From: Lachnospiraceae bacterium
GTDB taxonomy: Bacteria > Bacillota > Clostridia > Lachnospirales > Lachnospiraceae
Length of the DNA stretch: 64,000 nt
Direction of reading: 5' to 3'
Assembly (NCBI GenBank): GCA_017938405.1
Contig: JAGBBP010000032.1
Span: forward strand, 1-64,000
Made by a program: the position numbers and the translations under genes. Within the stretch, counting starts at the first letter, position 1; each line of letters begins with the position of its first letter. This document shows, piece by piece, positions 1 through 9,200 of the stretch. Under the pieces are notes generated by a model. It was not told where the DNA came from. It saw only the letters and a list, made by a program, of their open reading frames with translations, and did not search any database.

Positions 1-2
1 AT

Positions 3-1283
3 ATCTTGGTCACTTTTACCGGGGGCTTCGATATGGAAAAGTATCTGTCAAAGCAGACCTGTGCAGATTTCGTGGTTAGCACCACAGACTATTTTCGTTA
101 TAGTCACTCTGGCAGCTTTATCTCTCAGGAACAAATTGACCAAATTGAAGCAACTATTTCTCCGTCCCTTTCAGGTTGTGGTTATAAGCTGACGGGCTAT
201 GTGCCGTATGGCTGGATGAGCGAGGAACGCTGGTTGCAGGACATGATGCACTACACATCCGAAGAAAATGCGAAAGCCCTATTGGACCAGCAAAACCGCC
301 GAGATGATCTTGTGAGCCAAAGTGCATTGATTGAAGGTTTGGATTTATCTATGTTCGATAAACTGACTGTGGTAGAGGGTGACATATCTCCTCTGTTTCA
401 AGAAGATACAAATGCAATCGCTGTAGTAGTCAGTACAGATGATTACGGTAATGTGAGTAATCTTGATTTTTATCCTCCTGTGGGTTCTGTCCAAACCATA
501 ACCTATATTGATGAAGGGGATTATATCGACAGCCGTACTGGGAATCTTTGCGATGAAAATACGCCTACGGAATATATGCAGTTTCAGCTTTCAGAAAGCC
601 ACGATGTAGATTATACAGTATGCGCCTATGTCATAGTACCACGCTCCATGAGCTTCCGTTATTATTCAACAGGATATAGTTTTGTGCTTCCCATCGAAAA
701 GCTCAATCATGACAGCCAGCAGGAAAGCATCCCGATGTTTTACCTGTTCGATGCTCCTGATGATATAGCAGAAGCATCTGCGGAGAATTATCTTGCGGAT
801 CTGACTGCTGATGATCTGTCTGGATTGATGTACGAAAGTAAGGCAACACTCCGAGCCGAATTTGAAGGCTTTCAGAATATGTTCCTGCTGTTGGGCGGAT
901 TGCTCTGTGCCATCATTGGACTTGTGGGTGTTCTGAACTTCTTCAATGCCATTATGACGGGTATTCTTTCCCGTAAGAGAGAGTTTGCTGTTTTACAAGC
1001 TGTAGGAATGACCAAGAGGCAGTTGAAAGCCATGCTGGTATATGAAGGACTATTTTACGCACTTAGTTCTGCTCTGTCTGCATTAGTCCTCTCGTTCGTA
1101 ATGAATCCTTTGATTGGTGATCTTCTGGAGAATATGTTCTGGTTCTTCAGCGCAAAGTTCACCATCGTTCCAGTTGTAATTGCCATACCGATCTTTGCTC
1201 TGCTTGGATGGCTGATTCCTTACGTTATGTATGACCACGCTGCCAAATACAGCATTGTAGAGCAATTAAGGGATGCTCAATAA
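3..1283 (+). CDS. ABC transporter permease, FtsX/MacB type (5'-truncated by window edge)
   Basis: C-terminal part of an integral membrane ABC permease. The frame is open to the left edge, so the true start lies outside the window. About 285 residues of soluble, probably extracytoplasmic sequence precede three hydrophobic segments near residues 290-315, 343-365 and 384-408. The SRKREFAVLQAVGMTKRQL motif after the first segment is the hallmark of the FtsX/MacB permease superfamily, and the SIVEQLR tail is also typical. Such permeases pair with a LolD-like ATPase to export peptides or lipids or to sense antibiotics; the ATPase would lie to the left. A strong terminator follows at once. The next gene is a DUF6061 protein common on conjugative elements, so this may be cargo of an integrated element; that is inference. 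Confidence 0.8.
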   Translation: MLVTFTGGFDMEKYLSKQTCADFVVSTTDYFRYSHSGSFISQEQIDQIEATISPSLSGCGYKLTGYVPYGWMSEERWLQDMMHYTSEENAKALLDQQNRRDDLVSQSALIEGLDLSMFDKLTVVEGDISPLFQEDTNAIAVVVSTDDYGNVSNLDFYPPVGSVQTITYIDEGDYIDSRTGNLCDENTPTEYMQFQLSESHDVDYTVCAYVIVPRSMSFRYYSTGYSFVLPIEKLNHDSQQESIPMFYLFDAPDDIAEASAENYLADLTADDLSGLMYESKATLRAEFEGFQNMFLLLGGLLCAIIGLVGVLNFFNAIMTGILSRKREFAVLQAVGMTKRQLKAMLVYEGLFYALSSALSALVLSFVMNPLIGDLLENMFWFFSAKFTIVPVVIAIPIFALLGWLIPYVMYDHAAKYSIVEQLRDAQ

Positions 1284-1300
1284 TTGAACACAACAGAAAA

Positions 1301-1338
1301 CAGCCCTCTGCCAGTGAAAAGGCAGAGGGCTGAATTTT
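1301..1338. terminator. Bidirectional intrinsic terminator
   Basis: Perfect 12-base inverted repeat (CAGCCCTCTGCC / GGCAGAGGGCTG) with an 8-base loop and a short T run. It lies between the convergent permease and DUF6061 genes and can serve both. Confidence 0.85.
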
Positions 1339-1582
1339 AATCTAAGGGTTTATATTCCGTTACGGTTTTCAAATAGGTTTCGGGATCGCCATTCAAGATT
1401 ATGTCTGCATACCCAATCGGGTCATTGTAAATCAGATAGTCAAGCTCTGACCGTTCATACATATTACGGGCTACCTCGTTCTCCACGGCAATCGTATCAA
1501 TCGCAATCATGCTGCCATCGGTGAATTTCAGTTCCACACAGCAGTTATCCATGTTGTAAGCACAAGATATTAAGGTTTTCAT
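1337..1582 (-). CDS. DUF6061 family small protein
   Basis: An 81-residue acidic soluble protein with no signal peptide or membrane segment. The pattern CAYNMDNCCVELKFTDGS near the N-terminus and the YLIYNDPIGYADIILNG stretch match my memory of DUF6061, a family of unknown function that recurs on integrative conjugative elements of gut Firmicutes. The ATG follows a GGAGGA ribosome site with 6-base spacing. It is convergent with the permease to its left and faces the chromosomal dehydrogenase on its right across a 148-base non-coding stretch. Its presence is the main hint that the left edge of the window is the end of a mobile element. Function unknown. Confidence 0.7.
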   Translation of the reverse strand: MKTLISCAYNMDNCCVELKFTDGSMIAIDTIAVENEVARNMYERSELDYLIYNDPIGYADIILNGDPETYLKTVTEYKPLD

Positions 1583-1613
1583 GGTATGTCCTCCATAATT
1601 CGTGATATAAAGC

Positions 1614-1656
1614 GAAAATCCCGTCTGACTTCCTGTTAGAAATCAGACGGGATTTG
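1614..1656. terminator. Hairpin terminator upstream of the DUF6061 gene
   Basis: Arms AAAATCCCGTCTGA (about 1616-1629) and TCAGACGGGATTT (1643-1655). The A- and T-rich flanks allow termination in either direction. Confidence 0.7.
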
Positions 1657-1684
1657 TCCGTATGCACCCCGGAAACCGTCAGCT

Positions 1685-1720
1685 AACAGTTGATAAGTAA
1701 TTTAGTTCCTTATCACTGTT
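1685..1720. repeat. Imperfect inverted repeat at the dehydrogenase/accessory boundary
   Basis: AACAGTTGATAAG (1685-1697) is mirrored by CTTATCACTGTT (1709-1720) with one unpaired base and a loop of about 11. It has no T tract of terminator type. It lies 10 bases past the stop of the 2-hydroxyacid dehydrogenase, where the sequence changes from core-like to accessory-like, so a recombination end is possible. Confidence 0.45.
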
Positions 1721-1730
1721 AAGCCAAGTA

Positions 1731-2696
1731 TCAATATCCTTTTTTGAAATCAATCACATTCATTTTCGTGGTATTGTCACTATCATGCTTTAGATTCTCA
1801 CCGAATATCTCAAGAATTCTCTTTCGTGTATACAAATTTTCTCCCCAACCGATTCCGGAAATATGCGGCGTCAATACCACATTTTCCATGCTTCTGAGAG
1901 GATGGGCTTCCGATAAAGGCTCCGGATCCGTCACATCCAAAACCGCACCATTCAGCTTTCCGCTCTTCAAAGCCTCTGTTAATGCGTCCGTTTGTACAAT
2001 AAATCCCCGTCCCACATTCACAAGGATAGCGCCATGCTTCATTCTTTTGATTCGTTCTTCGTTAAACATGCCCGCCGTTTCTTTGGTTCCCGGAAGTGCG
2101 ATAACAACCACATCCGCACTTGGTAATTGCGCATCCAACCGTTCTATCGTATATATTTCATCAAAGAACGGAACCTCTTTTCCCGGTGTTCTGCAAATCC
2201 CTACCGTATAAGCCCCGAAGCACTCCAGTTTTCTCGCTGTCTCTTGCCCGATATCTCCGGTTCCCAAAATAAGAACCCGCTTACCTTCCAAGGTATCATC
2301 ATCCGGAAGTTTGTACCAACCGCCTTGTTGCATCTGTGCACGATACCGAAACAGCTTTTTCGTTAACGCGAGGAGGCCGGAAATAATATATTCCGAAATC
2401 ACGCCTCCGTACGCCCCGGAGGCACCGGTAAGCGTGATATGTTTCGGATAATCCGGTGCAGACGTATACTTATTTGCACCGGCCCAGGTCATTTGAATCC
2501 AGCGGAGATTCGTTAAAGAATGTATCGTGGCAAAGTCCGGCTCGCCGAGTATGATTTCCACATTCCCGCATTCTTCGCTTTTTAAAAGTTCCTCCTCATT
2601 ATCAAAAAACAGGACCTTATCCTCTTTCTCAACAAAGGATAAAACAAGTTCCTTCTCACATTCCAAACAGTTCTTGGTTATAGCTATCGTTCGCAT
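1731..2696 (-). CDS. D-isomer specific 2-hydroxyacid dehydrogenase (NAD-binding)
   Basis: A cytosolic NAD(P)-dependent oxidoreductase that interconverts 2-hydroxyacids and 2-oxoacids. The C-terminal half shows the Rossmann motif LGTGDIGQETARKL (GxGxxG), the substrate-binding Arg in VNVGRG, the Glu in DPEPL and the catalytic His in TPHISG, so the active site looks complete. The length of about 321 residues is normal. The frame opens 6 codons earlier, but the ATG at 2696 (MRTIAITK) has a GGAAAGG ribosome site at the right distance and is preferred. The substrate cannot be told from sequence; family members act on phosphoglycerate, lactate, glyoxylate or branched-chain acids. bcp lies 48 bases upstream in the same direction, so the two may be co-transcribed. 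Confidence 0.88.
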   Translation of the reverse strand: MRTIAITKNCLECEKELVLSFVEKEDKVLFFDNEEELLKSEECGNVEIILGEPDFATIHSLTNLRWIQMTWAGANKYTSAPDYPKHITLTGASGAYGGVISEYIISGLLALTKKLFRYRAQMQQGGWYKLPDDDTLEGKRVLILGTGDIGQETARKLECFGAYTVGICRTPGKEVPFFDEIYTIERLDAQLPSADVVVIALPGTKETAGMFNEERIKRMKHGAILVNVGRGFIVQTDALTEALKSGKLNGAVLDVTDPEPLSEAHPLRSMENVVLTPHISGIGWGENLYTRKRILEIFGENLKHDSDNTTKMNVIDFKKGY

Positions 2697-2743
2697 TTGT
2701 TTTCCTTTCCACATGCTATTTCTTCAGCAAGCCGGAGTTCATA

Positions 2744-3199
2744 TCATTCTAACCCCTGCAACATTTTTTCCGGGTCCTCTTCTGCTTTCACCTTGTCATT
2801 TGCTTTCACAATCATTCCCTGCTCATCAATCAGATAGGTTGTTCTGACAACTCCCATAGACACTTTACCGCAATTTTTCTTTTCTTTCCATACGTCATAT
2901 GCTTCAATTACGTTTCGTTCCGGATCCGCCAAAAGAGTGAATACCAAGCCGTATTTTTCCGCAAATTTCTTATGGGAAGCCACGGAATCCTTACTGATTC
3001 CGAGAACCACCGCTCCTTTCTCCGTAAACAGAGGATACCGTTCGGAAAAACCACATGCTTGCTTTGTACAGCCCGGTGTACTATCCTTCGGATAAAAATA
3101 TAAAATAACCTTCTTCCCGATATAATCACTTAATTTATGCAACTTTCCATCCTGATCCGGCAACACAAAATCAGGTGCCTTTGTTCCTACTTCTAACAT
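2744..3199 (-). CDS. bcp: Thioredoxin-dependent thiol peroxidase (peroxiredoxin, BCP type)
   Basis: A 151-residue cytosolic peroxiredoxin that reduces hydrogen peroxide and organic hydroperoxides with thioredoxin as electron donor. The active-site motif FYPKDSTPGCTKQAC is present, with the peroxidatic Cys at residue 44 and the likely resolving Cys at 49, the atypical 2-Cys arrangement of the BCP/PrxQ class. The length is standard. The ATG follows an AGAGG ribosome site. It probably leads a two-gene unit with the downstream dehydrogenase. A role in oxygen tolerance of an anaerobe is expected from the family. Confidence 0.93.
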   Translation of the reverse strand: MLEVGTKAPDFVLPDQDGKLHKLSDYIGKKVILYFYPKDSTPGCTKQACGFSERYPLFTEKGAVVLGISKDSVASHKKFAEKYGLVFTLLADPERNVIEAYDVWKEKKNCGKVSMGVVRTTYLIDEQGMIVKANDKVKAEEDPEKMLQGLE

Positions 3200-3305
3200 A
3201 CGATACCTCTTCTTTCTTATAATGCATAAAATTCGAATACTACGAGCTTATTGTATCACATAACATAGGCTCCTAACAAGTTCAAATCAAATTAAACCTT
3301 TCAAA

Positions 3306-3340
3306 ATAGGGACAAGGCATACCGCCCTGTCCCTAAAATC
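3306..3340. terminator. Intrinsic terminator
   Basis: Inverted repeat TAGGGACAAGG / CCCTGTCCCTA with a short loop and A/T-rich flanks, between the BspA-type lipoprotein (which ends at 3400 on the minus strand) and the bcp upstream region. Confidence 0.7.
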
Positions 3341-3399
3341 AAATCAGACCTTATTTTAAACCATTACCGGGTTATACAACAAATCCCTGCTCTTCCATA

Positions 3400-5745
3400 C
3401 TATCTGATACTATACTTCAATCCTTCCTTCTTCGCATATTTGTGTGCATAGGAATTTTCCGTTACATAAAGCACCAGTTCTTCATTATCTCTGTCAAACG
3501 GATCCAGTTCCGGCATCCCGCCTCCAGGTACGCTATCCTGTATCGTCCTCACGCTTTTCGGAAGGATAATTGCTTTCAGATTATCACACTCTCTGAAGGA
3601 ATAAGCCGCAAGTAGCTCCACACCTTCCGGAAGATGAATCTCTGTCAGACTGCTGCATCCAAAGAATGCGAAAATTCCGATTCGCCATATGCTCTTCGGT
3701 AACACAACTTCCTTCAACGACGAACAATTCGAGAACATATCATCTTCAACAAGAATGACTCCCTCACCGATTACTGCTTTCTCAAGATAACTACATTGCC
3801 AAAACACACCGCTATTCAGCGTTGTAACACTTCCCGGTACTTCAATACTTTTCAGGCCGCAGGAATAAAAAGCTTCAATTCCCAAATACTTCAGCGTTTC
3901 CGGTAACAGTATGCTTCCTAAGGCCTTACAATTTTTAAATGCTCTGTGTCCGATATACGTTAAAGACTCAGACATCTCTACCTTACTCAAATTGGTACAA
4001 CCATCAAAAGCACTTTCCTGAATTTCAACTACGCTGTTTGGACAGGTTACACTTTTCAGATTCGTATTTCCTTTGCATAAATCTTTTCCGATGCCCTTTA
4101 CACCAGCTGGAATTACCAGATGCTCTACATTGTCAGCCACTGCAAGGACATAATTACTGACAATAACCATATCCGTTTTTTCTTTTTGTTTTTTTAGCCA
4201 CAACGTTCCTTCAAATGCTCCTGCACCTATCTCGGACGACTCACCGTTAAATATTATGTCCTCCAGATTCTCACATTCGAAAAAGGCCAAACGACCAATT
4301 TCTTTTATTCCTTCCGGAATCGTAACCTTTTTTAAATTCTTACATCTTTTGAATGCTTCCGGACCTATTTCGGTAGTTTTATCCGATAAAACCACTTCTG
4401 TAAGACTTTCGCAACCAGAAAATGCCGAATACATTTTTTCCACTTCGATTACAACCCTAAGATTATTACAACCGTCAAATATACCCGACCCGATTTTTTC
4501 CACTCCCGCCGGTATCGTAATCTCTCTCAGACTGCTACAGCCCTCAAAAGCCTCCGCATCAATCCGTTTTAGTCCTTCCTTTAATTCAATGGATTCTAAC
4601 CCACTGCATCCGGAAAAGGCTCCTCTCTCTATTACTTTCACCGAACCAGGTATACTTATCTCTTTCAAACCGGTACAACCGGAAAACGCATTTGCTCCAA
4701 TCTCTTCTATTCCCTCCGGAAGTTCTATCTTTTCCAGGCTTGTGCAACCGAAAAACGCGCCTTCTATATCCCTTACTCCTCCCGGAATTACAACCTCCTT
4801 CAAACCGGTACAACCGGAAAACGTATCCGTTAAATTTGTCAAGTCCTTCGGTAATTCAACATATTCCAAGTTTGTGCAGCCCGAAAATGTACCATCAAGA
4901 TAGCGAATATTATCCGGAAGTATTATTTCCGTCAAACCGGTATCGTTCGCATACGCCTTTCCCAAATGCACCCAACCTTTCAGATACACAACTTCCTTTA
5001 AATTCGTACACGCGCTAAAAGCGTCGCCCGTAATATAATCCACTTCCTCCGGAATAACAATACTTTCCAGACTTGTATTAACCTTAAACTTATCGAATTT
5101 AATCTCTCTTACAACCTCACCGTTAATTGTCCCCGGAATCACCAAATGCTTCTCTGTTCCGGTATAACCTGTAATTACAACACATCGGTTTTCCCCGATT
5201 GACCCCGGCATCGGTCCCTTGTAAAGCAATCCTTCCGGAATTGGTGCCTCCGTCGGCTTCGGAGTTGCCGTAGGTTTTGGCGTTGCAGTCGGCTTTGGTG
5301 TTGCAGTTGGCTTCGGCGTTGAAGTCGGAGCCGGCGTTACCGTTGGAACCGGAGTATTTGTCGGAGCCTCCGTAGGTATTGCCGTTGCAGTCGGTTCCGG
5401 GGTCGCGGTCGGGGCCAAAGTTACAGTCGGCTCTGGGGTTACAATTATTTCCGGTGTAGCAGTTGCTTCCGGCGTCGGGGTTGCCTCCGGTACTTCTGTC
5501 ATTTTCGGTGCTTCCGTCGGCTCCGGCGTCGCAGTCTCTTCCGGTTCTTTTGTCATCTCCGGCACATCCGTCAGAGTTACTTCTTCCGTAGGTTTTGCTG
5601 CCTCAGTTACTTCCGGGGCTGTTGTAATCGTAGCTGTCGGCTCTGTAGTCGGCGCGTTTACCGGTACATTGGTTGGTGTACTGCCTTGGCAACCGGCAAA
5701 TATAAGGGTTATTACTACTATCCATATACCTAGTTTCTTTTTCAT
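3400..5745 (-). CDS. BspA-type leucine-rich repeat lipoprotein (large)
   Basis: A 781-residue exported surface lipoprotein. It starts with a lipoprotein signal ending in the lipobox IFAGC (lipidated Cys at 19). A Thr/Pro/Glu linker to about residue 168, built on TPEP and TPKPTA repeats, should span the cell wall. The rest is a long array of about 23-residue LRR_5/BspA repeats of the pattern AFxGCxxLxxIxIPxxVxxIG. BspA repeats bind host matrix proteins, polysaccharides or other bacteria; no ligand can be assigned here. The ATG follows an AAAGGAG site. A terminator lies downstream and two further lipoprotein genes lie upstream in the same direction, so the cluster is probably co-regulated. The many near-identical codons make recombination between repeats likely. 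Confidence 0.9.
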   Translation of the reverse strand: MKKKLGIWIVVITLIFAGCQGSTPTNVPVNAPTTEPTATITTAPEVTEAAKPTEEVTLTDVPEMTKEPEETATPEPTEAPKMTEVPEATPTPEATATPEIIVTPEPTVTLAPTATPEPTATAIPTEAPTNTPVPTVTPAPTSTPKPTATPKPTATPKPTATPKPTEAPIPEGLLYKGPMPGSIGENRCVVITGYTGTEKHLVIPGTINGEVVREIKFDKFKVNTSLESIVIPEEVDYITGDAFSACTNLKEVVYLKGWVHLGKAYANDTGLTEIILPDNIRYLDGTFSGCTNLEYVELPKDLTNLTDTFSGCTGLKEVVIPGGVRDIEGAFFGCTSLEKIELPEGIEEIGANAFSGCTGLKEISIPGSVKVIERGAFSGCSGLESIELKEGLKRIDAEAFEGCSSLREITIPAGVEKIGSGIFDGCNNLRVVIEVEKMYSAFSGCESLTEVVLSDKTTEIGPEAFKRCKNLKKVTIPEGIKEIGRLAFFECENLEDIIFNGESSEIGAGAFEGTLWLKKQKEKTDMVIVSNYVLAVADNVEHLVIPAGVKGIGKDLCKGNTNLKSVTCPNSVVEIQESAFDGCTNLSKVEMSESLTYIGHRAFKNCKALGSILLPETLKYLGIEAFYSCGLKSIEVPGSVTTLNSGVFWQCSYLEKAVIGEGVILVEDDMFSNCSSLKEVVLPKSIWRIGIFAFFGCSSLTEIHLPEGVELLAAYSFRECDNLKAIILPKSVRTIQDSVPGGGMPELDPFDRDNEELVLYVTENSYAHKYAKKEGLKYSIR

Positions 5746-5794
5746 ACCCGTCTCCTTTTATCTCTTAACAGTTTTATTCTTATAATATGAGTCA

Positions 5795-5825
5795 GGCAGA
5801 AGACTATCCGACATAATCTTCTGCC
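5795..5825. terminator. Hairpin between two lipoprotein genes
   Basis: GGCAGAAGA (5795-5803) pairs with TCTTCTGCC (5817-5825). The T run follows on the plus side, so on the minus strand this may be a leader hairpin or a weak terminator. Confidence 0.5.
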
Positions 5826-5854
5826 TTTTGTAATCATTTACATTATTCCTTTTC

Positions 5855-7576
5855 CTACTTATCTAATGACTGATTCCACAAATTGTATTTATACTTGTTC
5901 CTCACCTCATCGTACAAATCCAGTGGCATTGCCTCGGTTACCCACGGATTTTCATCTGCAGTTCCGGATAATCCAACGTCTTCAAGTAATCTATACGGGT
6001 CGCTATAAGATTTTGAAGCATAAAAGATGGTATCGCTGTCCCAAATTATTTCATTTGTCTCCAATGCAATTCGCGGATTATAGACATCTACTTCAACAAA
6101 CTGTGCTTCCCCGTTCGCACGTGAAAACTGGATAACTACCCAGAATACATTACTATCATGTGTCAGCTCGCCTGCTATCTTATCCACATTAGTAAACGTC
6201 ATATGAAACAATCTTTTGTCAACAATCTGCTCTATTTCCCGCACATTTTTCTCTGCATTATACATTGCCATTTCCGTTAACTGCTGTACATGTTCCACTG
6301 TGATGTCCGCAAAGGAATTTATCGTCTTAATTTCCTTGACCAGATTCTTATCGTATTCGTAAAGTAGCTTAACCTCAGATTTTTTACCAAACTCTTTTTC
6401 AATAAAGCCAAGCGATGACACATATACACTTGTTCTATCTATCCACGTTGCAGACTCCGGAACGATAATATTTCCGGCCCAATCTATTTTCATATCATAC
6501 AGGTCACAAACTTTATAATACACAAGCTCTCCGGTTTCGCCATCCTTCATACGATATACAAATGCAAAATCAGCTTCTCCGATACTATGTACGGATACTA
6601 CCTCTGCCTTTAACATATCATCCGGTTCATTCAAATACCATCTATCTCTTGAAACATCAATACCATTTAATCGTGTTTCACATTCCGGCTTCGACCAATC
6701 ATAGTCCTCCGGAATAGGTGCCGTGTATAACTTACACTCACTATAATCCAGCGCACGTTCCCATGGTGCCATCTCTGTTACACAACCGGTATCCGAATCA
6801 ATCTTCATATCCATCCAAATATCGTGTGATGTCCAATACAATACTTCTTCCGAAAGAGACGCCGGACAAAAATCTTCCGTACTCTTCAGTCTCCAGGTAC
6901 TTCCGTCCTTCTCTACTGAATATCCCGTATTCTCTAACGAAGCAACCAGTTTGTCATAATCCTTATATGTAATTTCCTTAATAGAACTCAATGAATAGGT
7001 ACCGTCAAAGAATCTGCAGTATTCCATTACATCTTCACATGGCACAACAAGGGAAATAATACACTCTCCGAACGGTAACAAATCTTCGGAATAATTTCTC
7101 ACATATACGTCGAACCATGGTGTCTCATTGCGATAATATGTCACCTTTTGCGTATCATAAATATACTCTTCTACATCCGGATCAAACAATTTATCTACCG
7201 ACACCGGTGTAATCGCCGTATCCTCACTCGTAGCAACCATCTTCGCCAGTTCGCTGCCTAACATCCCTGGGTATAAGAACATATCCTCAATCTGGATAGC
7301 AGAATAATAGCAGCTATATTCCTTATAGAACTCATCCCACGCAGCCAGACGGTCGTAAAGCTTCGGCTCTACTTCCTTCGGTTCCGGCGTTGCCGTCGGT
7401 TCCGTATCTTTCGTTGTATCCGGAGCTTCCGTCGAATCCGCACCAGTTACTGGCTGCTCCTTTTCCGTTCCTTCCGGTGCATTTGTTGTTCCCGGTGTAT
7501 TTACCGGTACACTGTCCTGGCATCCGGCAAAGGCCAGTATCATAGCCAGTAAAACGAATAAAATCGATTTCTTCAT
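5855..7576 (-). CDS. Secreted lipoprotein of unknown function
   Basis: A 573-residue predicted lipoprotein. The signal peptide ends in the lipobox AFAGC (Cys at 19), followed by a Thr/Glu/Pro linker to about residue 70. The mature part is acidic and rich in Tyr, Trp and Asp. I see no LRR, enzyme motif or known domain. The ATG follows a GGAAGG ribosome site. It sits 31 bases downstream of the smaller BspA-type lipoprotein gene and 110 bases upstream of the larger one, all on the minus strand. Its signal peptide and linker resemble theirs closely (AFAGCQ), which suggests co-evolved surface proteins. Function not recognised. Confidence 0.8.
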   Translation of the reverse strand: MKKSILFVLLAMILAFAGCQDSVPVNTPGTTNAPEGTEKEQPVTGADSTEAPDTTKDTEPTATPEPKEVEPKLYDRLAAWDEFYKEYSCYYSAIQIEDMFLYPGMLGSELAKMVATSEDTAITPVSVDKLFDPDVEEYIYDTQKVTYYRNETPWFDVYVRNYSEDLLPFGECIISLVVPCEDVMEYCRFFDGTYSLSSIKEITYKDYDKLVASLENTGYSVEKDGSTWRLKSTEDFCPASLSEEVLYWTSHDIWMDMKIDSDTGCVTEMAPWERALDYSECKLYTAPIPEDYDWSKPECETRLNGIDVSRDRWYLNEPDDMLKAEVVSVHSIGEADFAFVYRMKDGETGELVYYKVCDLYDMKIDWAGNIIVPESATWIDRTSVYVSSLGFIEKEFGKKSEVKLLYEYDKNLVKEIKTINSFADITVEHVQQLTEMAMYNAEKNVREIEQIVDKRLFHMTFTNVDKIAGELTHDSNVFWVVIQFSRANGEAQFVEVDVYNPRIALETNEIIWDSDTIFYASKSYSDPYRLLEDVGLSGTADENPWVTEAMPLDLYDEVRNKYKYNLWNQSLDK

Positions 7577-7607
7577 ATGTTTTTCCTTCCCTTTTCAGAT
7601 TCTTGGA

Positions 7608-9032
7608 TTATTCCGCTACGTAATTTACCCCGTTTTCTTTCATATACTCCTCTGCATAGGAGCCTTTTTTGCAGTAAACAATACTGTCCTTTTTAGTTCT
7701 AAAAGTATCAAACCCTATCTTTGTAACACTTGCCGGCACCGTTATCTTTCCGGAAGCATAATTAAATACACCATGTCCCAGTTCCGTAACCCCCTCCGGT
7801 ATGACGATTTCTTCCAGCTTTGCGCAACTGGCAAACGCATATTCACCAATCCATGTTACTTCCTTTGGTACTTCTAAAAATTTCAGTTCACAACAATTCT
7901 GAAATGCTCTGTCTCCGATACTTCTTGTAATCTTCGGGAACTTAACTTCCGTCAACTTATCAAACCCATCGAACGCATTGTCACCGATTCCAACCACCGT
8001 TTTTCCGTACAACTCATCCGGCACTTCATATGACGTCAGTTCACTATTATCTTTTACCCAACCGCCGAATAGAATTTCATCTTCACCGACAATACTGTAT
8101 GCATACTCCGGCAAATCACTTGTGAGCTGCGAACAATAGTTAAACGAATTTGCCCCCAAATATTGCAAACCGGACGGAAGCGTAATCTCCTTTAAATCCG
8201 TACAATTTTCAAATGCCCCCGCTCCTATTTGTACCAGACTTTCAGGCAACACAACATGCTCTAAATCATAGCAATATGCAAATGCATCCTCTTCCAATTT
8301 TTCAAACCCTTCCGGCAATACCACGCTCGTCATTTTACACTGTCTAAATGCCGAACCGCCTATGCTCTTTAACCCTTCCGGGAAATTCACGTTTCCTAAA
8401 CCGGTTTTTATAAATGCCCAGTCATCAATTCTCTGCAGATTTTTCGGAAACTCAATACTTTCCAGAGCCTGACATTCATAAAACGCCATGTGCCCTATCT
8501 CGGTTACGCTGTCAGGAAGCACAACTTTCTTTAAATTTCCGCATCCCGAAAACTCTCCGGATACAATTTTCTCCATAGAGTTTAAAAGTGTCACCTCTTC
8601 CAAAGCAGTGCATCTGGCAAACACGCCTCCAAACTCCCACACACCTTCCGACACCACGACCTTCTTTACGGTCTCTTTTGTCAATCCATGCTTTCCCAGT
8701 TCTTGCACAAAAATATTCACATCCAGCCCACTGTTTCCGGATATGATAAGCGTATCGCCATCCATTTCACTGGTAATCGGCGTCCACATCATTACCGGAG
8801 CCTTGGTCGGAAGCGGTGCCTTCGTTACATCTTGTTCCTTCGGAGCCTCGGTCGCTTCCGGCACTTCTGTCACAGTTCCTTTCGGAGTGTCCGTCACCGT
8901 TTTATCCGACACTTCCGTTCCTTCCGGAGCTGTCGTCGGTGTTGCTTCCGGCACAATTGTTTCATTTCCTTGTTGACATCCCGCAAACGCAAACGTCATA
9001 GCAAAAAGTGCTACAAGAATCGTCTTCTTCAT
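7608..9032 (-). CDS. BspA-type leucine-rich repeat lipoprotein (small)
   Basis: A surface lipoprotein of about 474 residues. The signal peptide ends in AFAGC, followed by a Thr/Pro/Glu linker to about residue 80. The mature part is a run of LRR_5/BspA repeats (AFxxCxxLxxVxLPxxLxxIG) ending with a degenerate cap repeat that mentions a Cys-Lys-Lys-Gly-Ser-Tyr-Ala motif. The frame opens 5 codons earlier, but the ATG at 9032 has an AAAGGG ribosome site and gives a clean signal peptide. It heads the lipoprotein cluster and is divergent from an XRE regulator with a 168-base shared upstream region. Probable role: adhesion or ligand binding; the ligand is unknown. Confidence 0.88.
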   Translation of the reverse strand: MKKTILVALFAMTFAFAGCQQGNETIVPEATPTTAPEGTEVSDKTVTDTPKGTVTEVPEATEAPKEQDVTKAPLPTKAPVMMWTPITSEMDGDTLIISGNSGLDVNIFVQELGKHGLTKETVKKVVVSEGVWEFGGVFARCTALEEVTLLNSMEKIVSGEFSGCGNLKKVVLPDSVTEIGHMAFYECQALESIEFPKNLQRIDDWAFIKTGLGNVNFPEGLKSIGGSAFRQCKMTSVVLPEGFEKLEEDAFAYCYDLEHVVLPESLVQIGAGAFENCTDLKEITLPSGLQYLGANSFNYCSQLTSDLPEYAYSIVGEDEILFGGWVKDNSELTSYEVPDELYGKTVVGIGDNAFDGFDKLTEVKFPKITRSIGDRAFQNCCELKFLEVPKEVTWIGEYAFASCAKLEEIVIPEGVTELGHGVFNYASGKITVPASVTKIGFDTFRTKKDSIVYCKKGSYAEEYMKENGVNYVAE

Positions 9033-9200
9033 AGTTTTCCCTTTCATAACATTTGTATTTTCTTACAAAACATACAAAAATTATACATCCACAGATGTTC
9101 TTTGTCAATCTTTAGATGTAGTTTATTCGCCTGTAGACGATTATTATTTCACACTATATCTCCTATAATATATCTATAAGTTAATTAGGGAGGTGTAGCC

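Noticed and set aside
3400..5745. CRISPR-like periodicity
   Set aside because: The period of about 69 bases is the 23-residue LRR coding repeat, not a repeat-spacer array.
8488..9179. Several plus-strand frames of 60-160 codons
   Set aside because: Ser/Thr/Val-rich shadows of the repetitive lipoprotein gene on the other strand.
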